The notes beneath the pieces are model-generated. The model made no database searches, was not told the DNA's origin, and worked only from the letters and a program-made list of their open reading frames with translations. A stretch of 64,000 nt of DNA. Source: Rhodoblastus sp963703385. Lineage in GTDB: Bacteria > Pseudomonadota > Alphaproteobacteria > Rhizobiales > Beijerinckiaceae. Positions 36,508-44,760 of this stretch are shown piece after piece. The stretch is taken from NCBI GenBank assembly GCA_963703385.1, contig OY969816.1:2666001-2730000 (forward strand), read 5' to 3'. A program made the position numbers and the translations under genes. Positions within the stretch are counted from its first letter, which is position 1. Each line of letters starts with the position of its first letter.

Positions 36508-38036
36508 GCGACGGCCTCCTCGACGAAAAGCTGCGGCAGATATTGCTCGAACCAGGCCTTGAGCTCGGCGAGCGCTGGATGGCCGAGGTCTTTTTCGAGA
36601 TAGTTTTTCACCCGCGGAATATGGCCGAGATAGCCGGGCTTGCCGTCGCGCTTGTCGAGCCGGGCGAAAATGCCCAGAATTTTGCTCGCGCGCTGCGCCC
36701 CCATGACCGCGTATGAGGTGGCGAAAGACGCGACGTCGAAACCTTCTTCGCTTTTCTTGCGGATGAAGGAATAGGCGCCGAGCAGTTTCAGCTCCAGTTC
36801 GTCCGGCACGGTGACGCGGGCGTCCTGCAGCAGCGACACCAGATCATAGGCCGGGGGACCGAGCAAGGCGTCCTGGAAATCGATCACGCCGACGCGCTGG
36901 TCGCCGACGCGATTGGCGAGCCAAAGCAGATTGGGCGAGTGATAGTCGCGCAGGGTCCAGGTCGTGGGTTCGGCCAGCGGGCCGGCGAGAATCGCCCGCC
37001 AGACGTTCTCATATTGCGCCCGCGCGCCCGAGGCGAGCTGAACGCAGAGGACATGAGGCGCGTACCACTCGACCAGCAGCTCCGCCTCGGTCAGAAAGGC
37101 GCCGAGGTCATAGCTCGGCAGGCGATAAATCCCCCCGGAAAAGGCGATCTCTTCGGGAAGCTTTTTGCCATGCAGACGGGCGAGCAGCCGCATGGCCTCG
37201 GAATAGCGCTCCGGGCGCGGCCCGTCGGCGTCAACCACGACGTCCTCGCCGAAATATTCCAGCACCGCCAGGCCGGCGTCGAGGTCGGCGGCGAAAATGC
37301 GCGGCGCGGAAACGCCCTCCGCGATCAGGGCCTCGTCCATGGCGATGAACGGCCTGATGTCCTCGGCGAGATGAACGAGCGCGCTGTAAGGCTTGCCGCC
37401 CTTGACCGGGGGGCCGTCGGCGCGCGGCGGCGAGATCATCAGCACCGCCTTGTCGCCGTCGGGCTTGACCAGCAATTCATAGGCGCGGGTCGAGGCGTCG
37501 CCCTGCATGTGCCGGCGCTCGGCCTCGTCCCAGCCGCAGCGCTCCAGAAGATTCTGCGCGCCGCGCAGGCGGACGAGGCGGCGCGCCGCCTCGCCATGGC
37601 CGACGATTTCGGCGCGGCGGAAATCCGGCCCGCGTTTCGCATCCATGTACAGCGCGATGTCGATCCGGTCGGCCGCTAGCGCCGAGCCCGCGCGCTCGGC
37701 CCATTCGACGATCACCAGCGCGCCTTCGGCCGCCTCGTCCCAGCCGAGTTCGGCAAGTTCCGCGGGGTCTTTCACCCGATAGAGATCGGCATGGACGATG
37801 GCGAAGGCCGGCGTGTCATAGACCTGCATCAAGGTGAAGGTCGGGCTCGGCGCCTCAAGTTCGGGATCGTCGGCGAGGTCGCGGATCAGGGCGCGGGCCA
37901 GGGTGGTCTTGCCGGCGCCGAGATCGCCGCTCAAGGTGACGAGATCGCCCGCGCCGACCATCCCGGCGATTTCCCGCGCCAGGGCGCGGGTCGCCGCTTC
38001 GTCGGGCAATTCCACGCGCCAGACTGGCCCGCTCAT
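36504..38036 (-). CDS. Fusion of TsaE (tRNA t6A synthesis ATPase) and AmgK-type sugar kinase
   Basis: A 510-residue two-domain protein. Residues 1-150 are TsaE, the ATPase of the N6-threonylcarbamoyladenosine complex: Walker A GDLGAGKTT, then APSPTFTLMQVYDTPAFAIVHADLYRV and VIVEWAERAG. From about 165 to the end is an APH-type kinase with the Brenner motif LRDYHSPNLLW and the metal loop VIDFQDALLGPPAYDLVSLLQD, as in AmgK (MurNAc/GlcNAc anomeric kinase). Fusions of this kind are known in Rhizobiales. The start overlaps the kinase gene upstream by four bases, and murU follows. Confidence 0.9.
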   Translation of the reverse strand: MSGPVWRVELPDEAATRALAREIAGMVGAGDLVTLSGDLGAGKTTLARALIRDLADDPELEAPSPTFTLMQVYDTPAFAIVHADLYRVKDPAELAELGWDEAAEGALVIVEWAERAGSALAADRIDIALYMDAKRGPDFRRAEIVGHGEAARRLVRLRGAQNLLERCGWDEAERRHMQGDASTRAYELLVKPDGDKAVLMISPPRADGPPVKGGKPYSALVHLAEDIRPFIAMDEALIAEGVSAPRIFAADLDAGLAVLEYFGEDVVVDADGPRPERYSEAMRLLARLHGKKLPEEIAFSGGIYRLPSYDLGAFLTEAELLVEWYAPHVLCVQLASGARAQYENVWRAILAGPLAEPTTWTLRDYHSPNLLWLANRVGDQRVGVIDFQDALLGPPAYDLVSLLQDARVTVPDELELKLLGAYSFIRKKSEEGFDVASFATSYAVMGAQRASKILGIFARLDKRDGKPGYLGHIPRVKNYLEKDLGHPALAELKAWFEQYLPQLFVEEAVA

Positions 38037-40540
38037 GCCCGCTCCTCCGCTCTTGGCTCAACCTTCGGCCGGCCGACCATCTCGCCGTCCCGAATAGGGA
38101 AAATGCAGGTCACGACCGTCCCTTCTCCCGGCGCGGAATCGATATGAATCGTTCCGCCATGCAATTCGACAAAGGCGCGCACGATCGACAGGCCGAGGCC
38201 GACGCCGCGATGGCGCGAATTGATGGTGTGGCTCTCGAAACGGTCGAACACCTTGTCGAGCAGCTCCGGCGGGATGCCGCGCCCGCGGTCGGTGACCTTG
38301 AACACGATCTCTCCGTCGCGGCGCAAGGCGGCGAGGGTGACGACCTGGCCCGGTTCGGAAAAACCGATGGCGTTGGAGAGCAGGTTGAAGAGAATTTGGC
38401 GGACGCGCTGGCCGTCGGCCTGGAAGGCGCCGATGCCCGGGGCGGCGACGATCGACAGCTCGACATGGGATTCCGCCAGCCGGTCCTGCAGGCCTTCGGC
38501 GGCCTCGGCGATGACGCGGCGGATCTCGACCTCGCCGAGCTGCAAGGCCATCGCGTCGCGGTCGATGGTGGCGAGATCGAGAATGTCGTTGATGATCGCC
38601 AGCAGCGCGGCCGAGGATTTCAGCACATAGCCGGCATATTCGCGCTGCTTCTCGTTGAGCGGGCCGACGCTGCCGTCGCCCAGAAGCTGGATGAAGCCGA
38701 TGATATTGGTCAGCGGCGAGCGCAGCTCGTAGGAGACATGATGCACGAAATCGTTGCGCAACCGCTCGGCGGCGAGGAGCGCCTGGTTGCGTTCCTTGAG
38801 GGCGCGCTCGACATTCACGCCGTCGGTCACGTCGATGAAGGTCAGAAGAGCGCCGCCGTCGGGCAACGGGGCGACGGCGCAATCGACGACCGCGCCGTCG
38901 ACGCGGTTCATGCGGCGCTCGAAGCCCATTCGCGCCGAGTGAAGGCCGGTGACCGCCGAACGCAGATCGGCCCAGACGGCGTCGTCCGGCGCGAGCGGCT
39001 TGCCGGCGGCGGTGACGGCGTCGATATGGGGCCGCTCCGCGATCAGCTTTTCGGGCAGCCGCCACAGGCGGGCGAAGGCGGGGTTGGACAATTTGAGGCG
39101 GCCGTCGGCCCCAAAGACCGCGACGCCTTCCTGCAGCGCGTCGAGCGTCTCGCTCTGCACCCTGGCCAGCGCGTTATATTGCGATTGGAGCGCGAAACGC
39201 TCGCTGACGTCGTCGAACAGATAGGTGATTCCGCCCTGCGGATTGGAATCGAAGGCGACGCGCAAGGTGCGGCCGTCGGGCAGGTGCCAGATCTGTGGCG
39301 CCGGCTCCACGGCCTGATAGACGCTGTGCAGCGCCGCCTTCCAGCTGCGGTAATCGGCCTGCTCGGGCAGGCGGCGGTCGGCGCGCAGGCGATCGAGAAT
39401 TTGGGAATCCGACGGACCCTGTTCGAGAAAGGCCGGATCGAGCTGCCAGAGATGACGATAGGCGGCGTTGGCGAAGACCAGCCTTTTCGACCGGTCGAAA
39501 ATCGCGACCGCCGTGGCGAGCTGGTCGAGGGTGCGGATATGGGACTCGACCTGAAGCGCGTGGTCGGCGCGCACGGCCTCGAGTTCGGAAAGATCGTCGG
39601 CCATGCCGCCGCCGCCGCCTGGCAGCGGCGCGTCGAGCACGTCCATCAGGTGGCGCACGCCGGCGACCACCACATGCTCCCGCCGCTTCCAGACATCGCC
39701 CGCCTGACGCGCCCGCGCCGCCGCCTCGCGCGCCACGCTGTCGAGCAGTTCGAGGCCCCGCGCCACCGCGTCCCGCGGGCTTTCCGCGTCCACCGCTTTG
39801 GCGTAAGCCACATTGACCCAGTCCAGCGCCTGATCGGCGCCGCGCGTCCAGACCGGATGGCTGCTCAGATCGAGCAGGCCGCGCAAGACTTCGAGCTGCG
39901 CCGTTTGCGCGGCGTGAACCTCGCGCAGCCGCATCAGTTCGAGGCGGTCGCCGGAAACGTCGCGCACCCGCATGACGACCCGGCTGCCGATCGCCCGGCC
40001 CTCGGCTTCGAGATGGCGGCCGTTGTGGCTGACCAGATCCTGCCGAAACCCCTGGCCCAGCTCGCGCAACAACGCGACATTGTTCTCCAGCGTCCGAGCC
40101 TGATCGGGCGCCAGCCAGGCGCCGAAGCCGAGCACGCGGCGCGGCGCGGTCGCGGCGTCGAGCGCCAGGGTCACGTCGCCCTCGATCTCCGGCTCGCCGC
40201 GCGCGCCGGCCCAGACCACGGCGAATTGGGTCTCCGAGGCAAGAAAGGCGCGAGCGCGCTCGACCTTTTGGCGCAACTGCTCGATTTCCGAGGAAAGCTC
40301 GGCCTCGCGCAAAGCCCAGCGCCGGCGCCCGGCGAGATAGAGCAAAGCGGTAAGGGTGGAGAAAAGGATCAGGCCTGTGCCGAGCGACAGGCCGACCGCC
40401 TTGTCGGCGCCGGCGAATCCCGAGGCCGCCTGGGCGCGCGCGGCGACGCCGGAAAGGATCAGGATTGGCGCGGCGAAACGGAGCGCCAGACGCAGACGCG
40501 CGACGCGGCGACGACCCGTCTGGCTTCCTCGTTGCGGCAT
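38033..40540 (-). CDS. divL: PAS-domain sensor kinase of the DivL type
   Basis: An 835-residue membrane-anchored sensor. A helix at about 50-70 is followed by a coiled stretch, PAS-like regions (about 335-450 and 460-580) and a DHp/HATPase core. The H-box reads HVSYELRSPL, with Tyr604 where classical kinases have the phospho-accepting His. That substitution is the hallmark of DivL, which controls the CckA-CtrA cell-cycle pathway. The ATPase part looks intact: QILFNLLSNAIGFS, TDRGRGIPPELLDKVFDRF and HRGVGLGLSIVRAF. The neighbours ahcY upstream and tsaE downstream are the usual Rhizobiales setting. Confidence 0.82.
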   Translation of the reverse strand: MPQRGSQTGRRRVARLRLALRFAAPILILSGVAARAQAASGFAGADKAVGLSLGTGLILFSTLTALLYLAGRRRWALREAELSSEIEQLRQKVERARAFLASETQFAVVWAGARGEPEIEGDVTLALDAATAPRRVLGFGAWLAPDQARTLENNVALLRELGQGFRQDLVSHNGRHLEAEGRAIGSRVVMRVRDVSGDRLELMRLREVHAAQTAQLEVLRGLLDLSSHPVWTRGADQALDWVNVAYAKAVDAESPRDAVARGLELLDSVAREAAARARQAGDVWKRREHVVVAGVRHLMDVLDAPLPGGGGGMADDLSELEAVRADHALQVESHIRTLDQLATAVAIFDRSKRLVFANAAYRHLWQLDPAFLEQGPSDSQILDRLRADRRLPEQADYRSWKAALHSVYQAVEPAPQIWHLPDGRTLRVAFDSNPQGGITYLFDDVSERFALQSQYNALARVQSETLDALQEGVAVFGADGRLKLSNPAFARLWRLPEKLIAERPHIDAVTAAGKPLAPDDAVWADLRSAVTGLHSARMGFERRMNRVDGAVVDCAVAPLPDGGALLTFIDVTDGVNVERALKERNQALLAAERLRNDFVHHVSYELRSPLTNIIGFIQLLGDGSVGPLNEKQREYAGYVLKSSAALLAIINDILDLATIDRDAMALQLGEVEIRRVIAEAAEGLQDRLAESHVELSIVAAPGIGAFQADGQRVRQILFNLLSNAIGFSEPGQVVTLAALRRDGEIVFKVTDRGRGIPPELLDKVFDRFESHTINSRHRGVGLGLSIVRAFVELHGGTIHIDSAPGEGTVVTCIFPIRDGEMVGRPKVEPRAEERA

Positions 40541-40697
40541 GGACAGGGATTCCCTTTTCCTTTCGGGGCCGCCGCCCCGCGCGAATCACCTCAATTTACC
40601 TTCTCGATTCATGGTTAAGAAAGAGGAACGAAAGGGAAAACGCCTCCGGCCAGGGCCGAAAGCGTCGAATGGTGCACAGGCGCCACATTTTCTTGTT

Positions 40698-40776
40698 GTC
40701 GATCGCGCGGCGGCGCGATCGACATTCCCCTCGCACGCGCCATAGCCCGTCGCCCGACGGGCGTCTTTCGACGCCC
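40698..40776. repeat. Two palindromic elements downstream of ahcY
   Basis: GTCGATCGCGC (40698-40708) and GCGCGATCGAC (40713-40723) form a perfect 11-bp stem. A second element gives overlapping alternative stems: GCCCGTCG/CGACGGGC (40745-40752, 40755-40762) and GGGCGTC/GACGCCC (40759-40765, 40770-40776). They lie between ahcY and the kinase gene. No T-run follows on the minus strand, so they are REP-like or weak terminators. Confidence 0.65.
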
Positions 40777-40823
40777 TTTGGTCGCGCTCGCTCCAAACCG
40801 GCCGGCGCCGGCCTGGGACAGGC

Positions 40824-42236
40824 TCAGTAGCGATAATGGTCGGGCTTGAACGGGCCTTCGACCGGCACCGACAGATAATCCGACTGCTTCTGGTTCATGA
40901 TCGTCAGCCTGGCGCCGATCTTGTCGAGATGCAGCTTGGCGACCTTTTCGTCGAGATGTTTGGGCAGGGTGTAGACCTTCTTGCCGTACTGGCCCTGGCG
41001 GGTCCACAGCTCGATCTGGGCCAGGGTCTGGTTGGTGAAGGAGGCCGACATCACGAAGGACGGATGGCCGGTGGCGTTGCCGAGATTCACCAGGCGCCCT
41101 TCGGACAGCAGGATGATGCGCTTGCCGTCGACGAATTCGATCTCGTCCACCTGGGGCTTCACATTGCTCCATTTCAGGTTGCGCAGCGCCGCGACCTGGA
41201 TTTCCGAGTCGAAATGGCCGATATTGCAGACGATGGCGCGGTCCTTCATGGCGCGCATGTGGTCGATATTGATGACATCGACATTGCCGGTCGCGGTGAC
41301 GAAAAGATCCGCGCGGGGCGCCGCGTCGTCCATGGTGGTGACTTCATAGCCTTCCATCGCCGCCTGGAGTGCGCAGATCGGGTCGATTTCCGACACCAGC
41401 ACCCGGCAGCCGGCGTTGCGCAGGCTCGCCGCCGAGCCCTTGCCGACGTCGCCGAAGCCCGCGACCATCGCCACTTTGCCCGCCATCATCACGTCGGTGC
41501 CGCGGCGGATGCCGTCCACCAGCGATTCGCGGCAGCCGTAGAGATTGTCGAACTTGGACTTGGTGACCGAATCGTTGACGTTGATCGCCGGCCACAGCAG
41601 CTTGCCTTCCTTCTCCATGATATAGAGACGGTGGACGCCGGTGGTGGTCTCCTCGGTCACGCCGCGGATCGCCATGGCGTTGCGGCCGTAAAAGCCGGGA
41701 TTGGCCTTCAGCCTTTTCTTGATGGCGGCGAAGAGCACTTCCTCTTCTTCATTGGAGGCGTGATCGAGGAAGGCGACGTCGCCCTGCTCGGCGCGCAGGC
41801 CGAGATGGATCAGCAGCGTCGCGTCGCCGCCGTCGTCGAGGATCATATTGGGATGGCCGCCGTCGCCCCATTCGAAAATGTGGTGGGTATATTCCCAATA
41901 TTCCTCCAGGCTCTCGCCCTTGACGGCGAAAACCGGCGTGCCGGCCGCGGCGATGGCGGCGGCGGCGTGGTCCTGGGTCGAATAAATGTTGCAGGAGGCC
42001 CAGCGCACCTCGGCGCCGAGCGCCTGGAGGGTCTCGATCAGGACCGCCGTCTGGATGGTCATGTGCAGCGAGCCGGCGACGCGCGCGCCTTTTAAGGGCT
42101 GGGTTGGGCCATATTCGGCGCGGGTCGCCATCAGGCCGGGCATTTCGGTTTCGGCGATGGCGATTTCCTTGCGACCCCAGTCGGCGAGCTCGATGTCGGC
42201 GACGATGAAATCATGGGTGAGATGGCTGGCGTTCAT
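40824..42236 (-). CDS. ahcY: S-adenosylhomocysteinase
   Basis: A 470-residue cytosolic enzyme that hydrolyses S-adenosylhomocysteine to adenosine and homocysteine, removing the inhibitor made by methyltransferases. It is very well conserved: YGPTQPLKGARVAGSLHMTIQTAVLIETL, the NAD-binding VAGFGDVGKGSAASL and the C-terminal KPDHYRY. The length matches the form with the roughly 40-residue insert common in proteobacteria. ATG 42236 is certain. A possible operator lies 63-84 bases upstream. The gene is followed by the divL block on the same strand. Confidence 0.97.
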   Translation of the reverse strand: MNASHLTHDFIVADIELADWGRKEIAIAETEMPGLMATRAEYGPTQPLKGARVAGSLHMTIQTAVLIETLQALGAEVRWASCNIYSTQDHAAAAIAAAGTPVFAVKGESLEEYWEYTHHIFEWGDGGHPNMILDDGGDATLLIHLGLRAEQGDVAFLDHASNEEEEVLFAAIKKRLKANPGFYGRNAMAIRGVTEETTTGVHRLYIMEKEGKLLWPAINVNDSVTKSKFDNLYGCRESLVDGIRRGTDVMMAGKVAMVAGFGDVGKGSAASLRNAGCRVLVSEIDPICALQAAMEGYEVTTMDDAAPRADLFVTATGNVDVINIDHMRAMKDRAIVCNIGHFDSEIQVAALRNLKWSNVKPQVDEIEFVDGKRIILLSEGRLVNLGNATGHPSFVMSASFTNQTLAQIELWTRQGQYGKKVYTLPKHLDEKVAKLHLDKIGARLTIMNQKQSDYLSVPVEGPFKPDHYRY

Positions 42237-42298
42237 GAGTTTCCATCCTGTTGCAAACTGCTGGCTCTATAGCAAGGAGGATGACAGAAGGCAATAAA

Positions 42299-42320
42299 CA
42301 TATATGCAAGTCTTTATATG
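42299..42320. promoter_or_regulatory. Candidate operator upstream of ahcY
   Basis: A 22-base inverted repeat has arms CATATA (42299-42304) and TATATG (42315-42320) around TGCAAGTCTT, in an AT-rich pocket 63-84 bases before the ahcY start. Methionine-cycle genes of Alphaproteobacteria are often controlled by ArsR-family sensors of SAH or SAM that bind AT-rich palindromes, so this is a reasonable site. The match to a specific published motif was not checked. Confidence 0.4.
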
Positions 42321-42461
42321 ACGATTCGCCAGGCGACGCTGCAAGACGCGAAGCCGCCAATCCGCGCCGAAGATCATATTTTCGTGGTTAATCGCGGCTT
42401 TTGCCGGGAGGCGGTCTCGGATTCGAAGGACCGGCTTCTCCGGATGAGTGATCGAAGGCGC

Positions 42462-42568
42462 TGGAGCGCGTTGGTAAATCATTGAGTTCGAACACGCTCC
42501 ATGATCTCATTGTTTTGACGCATATTATGATCCGAAATGTCTATCGGCTTTTCGGGAATATGCTCTGA
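42462..42568. repeat. Rhizobial extragenic palindrome-like repeats
   Basis: TGGAGCGCGTT (42462-42472) pairs with AACACGCTCCA (42491-42501) with one mismatch. It runs into TTTTGACGCATATTATGATC and CGGCTTTTCGGGAATATGCT, which read as a decayed copy of the repeat in Hyphomicrobiales genomes that carries a GACGCAT block and a ...TTTTCGGGATCATGC... end. The imperfect arms CCGAAA and TTTTCGG suggest a formerly palindromic element. Confidence 0.55.
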
Positions 42569-42658
42569 GGCGTGGACCCAAGTGGGCCTCCGGCGCGCCG
42601 CCTTGACCGTCGCTCTATGCAGCCAACGCCGCCATGGCCGCCGCTCGACGCGCTATCA

Positions 42659-43585
42659 TCACGGGCCGCCCGGCGCGCCTTCCGGCAAGAACTGGAAAAT
42701 TTGGGCAAGTCCGTCATAATCCTGAAACGCCAGGCCCACATCGCAAGACGACGGCAATTGCTGGTCGAGAAGTCGGCGCAGTTCCGCCACGGCTCCCGCG
42801 AACCGCGAGGCTGACGCTCCTTTCCAGCTCGTCCCGGGCTCCCCTTCGCCGACGAGCACGCCCATGCGCCAGGGGCGGCGAGTGGCCGCGATTTGCCTCG
42901 CCGCCGGCTCGGCCCAGTCGATCGCCTTTTTGACGCTGTTGCGGTAGGCCATGAGCGAAACCGAATTTACCCTTTCGGCAATTTGCCGCAGGAAATTGCC
43001 GTTGCGAACCGTCATACTGGCGAAGATCGGATTCGTGGCCGCGTCGATTTCGACTCCCGGCGCCACGGCCCGGATGACGTCGTAAAACCGCAGCGTTCCA
43101 TCAGCAAGCCGCGACCGGGAAAGTTGGTCGCTCCATTCAGGCAACGCATTGGGCTCGACGTCGAAATGCAGACCGGCGAAGTGCGAGGTGGTTCGGACGA
43201 GGCGGACCAGCAGAGCGGCATGTTCGGGCGCCGCCGCGAGGCCGCGCGACCATTCCGGCTCGCCCGCCACGGCATAGACGCGCCGGCCGTTCGCCGTCAT
43301 CGCTCGGACGTTTTCGGTGGCTTCGCCACGGCCGGACAACAGGGCGTCGGCCGCCGCCGGACTGACATAGACGAGCAGGAGGCTGATGCGCAGCCGGTCC
43401 GCGAAACCAGGCAGATCGGGATCGGGGACCAGGACGCGCTCGCCCCAAACCCACATAGCGTCATTGGGCCACAGGGCTTTCGCATCCGTCGGCCGGAAGG
43501 GCGCGGCCGCGGCTGCGGCCGCCAGGGCGAGAACTTTCCGTCGGGTCGTCTTCCACTCAACGAGGGCGCCCGTGACCCCGCTCAT
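42659..43585 (-). CDS. Exported TIM-barrel protein, GH18-like putative glycosidase
   Basis: A 308-residue protein with a Tat-like signal (WKTTRRKVLALAAAAAAAPF). Residues 137-145 read GLHFDVEPN, close to the GH18-type catalytic pattern Gly-x-x-x-Asp-x-Glu, giving Asp142 and Glu144 as candidate acid pair. Further TIM-barrel-like strands are RISLLLVYVSP, RRVYAVAGEPEW, SVSLMAYRNS and CDVGLAFQDYDG. The start overlaps the membrane-fusion gene by four bases, so it is the last gene of the operon. I infer that it trims or releases the polymer made by the neighbouring synthase. The substrate is unknown. Confidence 0.6.
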   Translation of the reverse strand: MSGVTGALVEWKTTRRKVLALAAAAAAAPFRPTDAKALWPNDAMWVWGERVLVPDPDLPGFADRLRISLLLVYVSPAAADALLSGRGEATENVRAMTANGRRVYAVAGEPEWSRGLAAAPEHAALLVRLVRTTSHFAGLHFDVEPNALPEWSDQLSRSRLADGTLRFYDVIRAVAPGVEIDAATNPIFASMTVRNGNFLRQIAERVNSVSLMAYRNSVKKAIDWAEPAARQIAATRRPWRMGVLVGEGEPGTSWKGASASRFAGAVAELRRLLDQQLPSSCDVGLAFQDYDGLAQIFQFLPEGAPGGP

Positions 43586-44733
43586 GGCAAAGCCTGCGCG
43601 GAACGCAAGGCGGGCGGGCCTCCGCAGGGCGAAAAGCGCTCATCGGAAGCTGGCGCTGGCGCGGACATCGCCATACTGGCGCTCGCGCCCGACAGCTCCG
43701 CCGCGACAGCGCGCAGAGCCGCGCGGACGAGGTTCGATGGGGCGTACCGGCCGATGACTTCGATCTTCGAGAGCAAGGGATATTGCGTGTCGCCATCAAG
43801 TGCGATACGGGCGACCTGTTCGCGACCGATACCGCGCGTATTCGACTGGAACTCTGCCGGCGTCCGGTCGGTGATCTCCTCGACGCGTTCGACGCGCCCA
43901 TGCTCCCGATTGACGCCGTCGGTCACTATGATTTTTTGTCCGGGCCAAACCGCATACATACGGTTTGTCGGCAGGTAAGCGACCACATATTTGGCGCCAT
44001 GATAGACTTCGGCCATGACATTGCCGTGCGAAAGCAGTTCGCCCGGCTCGGCAAGTCGCGCGCCGATGGTCCCGCCGCACCGGCTAGTGACGAGGCCGTT
44101 GCGATAGCTCGCCTGCGCCCGTTCGAGGGAGTCGTCGAGCTTGGCCACGTTTACGCCGACGGCTATGCGCTCGCTTCGGAGCGCGTTTTGCTCCGAACGC
44201 AAGGATTCCGCCTCCCGCGCGGCGTCATAGACGTCGTGAGCCGCTTCGGCCTCACGCACGCGTGTGGTGAAACCGGATGAAAACGCTTTCACGATCGTCG
44301 CCTGCGCAGCCTTGGCGGCGGCGGCCCGTCCTTCTGCCGCCGGCAGGGTCGCCGTTATCGCCGCGAGCCTCGCCGCAATCTGCCCTTCGCGCAACTCGGC
44401 CGCGGCTTTGCGCGTCGAGAGATCGGCGATCAAGTCGAGCATTTGCCGCGACACCACTGATCCGATCGGCGTTCCCGCGGCGATCATCTGTCCAGGGCGC
44501 ACCGATAGCGACGCGACCTGCGCCTCGAAGGGCGGCGAAACGATCTCGCGATCCTGAATGACCAATCCGTTGGCGTCCAGAATGACGAGGGGCCCGACGA
44601 ATATATAGACAATCCAGGTGAAGCCAGTGCCGAGCCCAAGCAAATAGAGCCGCCGCGCAAGGGATTGTCCTGCGCGGACCTGATTTTGCATGCCGTCCGG
44701 ACGAAATTCCGAACGCAGTGAGCGGATAGTCAT
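43582..44733 (-). CDS. HlyD-type membrane-fusion protein of the polysaccharide operon
   Basis: A 383-residue protein with one membrane helix (about 29-52, LYLLGLGTGFTWIVYIFVG). Its biotinyl-lipoyl-like half-motifs are VSPPFEAQVASLSVRPGQMIAAGTPIG and GGTIGARLAEPGELLSHGNVMAEVY, with an alpha-helical coiled hairpin between (about 85-205). A beta-barrel segment (RMYAVWPGQKIIV) follows. Proteins of this form link polymer synthases to the periplasm, as Alg44-like subunits do, but here no PilZ domain is present. The start has AGGAGGAG just upstream. The gene sits 27 bases after the glycosyltransferase gene. Confidence 0.8.
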   Translation of the reverse strand: MTIRSLRSEFRPDGMQNQVRAGQSLARRLYLLGLGTGFTWIVYIFVGPLVILDANGLVIQDREIVSPPFEAQVASLSVRPGQMIAAGTPIGSVVSRQMLDLIADLSTRKAAAELREGQIAARLAAITATLPAAEGRAAAAKAAQATIVKAFSSGFTTRVREAEAAHDVYDAAREAESLRSEQNALRSERIAVGVNVAKLDDSLERAQASYRNGLVTSRCGGTIGARLAEPGELLSHGNVMAEVYHGAKYVVAYLPTNRMYAVWPGQKIIVTDGVNREHGRVERVEEITDRTPAEFQSNTRGIGREQVARIALDGDTQYPLLSKIEVIGRYAPSNLVRAALRAVAAELSGASASMAMSAPAPASDERFSPCGGPPALRSAQALP

Positions 44734-44760
44734 CGTCTCCTCCTACAGAGATCGGCGCGG

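Larger units (their letters stand above)
42237..42658. other. Repeat-bearing intergenic region between ahcY and the polysaccharide operon
   Basis: About 420 bases between the start of ahcY and the end of the glycosidase-like gene. It holds the ahcY promoter with its candidate operator and a block of palindromic repeat remnants. No RNA gene or credible coding frame was found. Confidence 0.5.

Noticed and set aside
38144..40618. An 824-codon open frame antisense to the DivL-type kinase
   Set aside because: The same antisense effect; no domain, ribosome binding site or natural protein composition.
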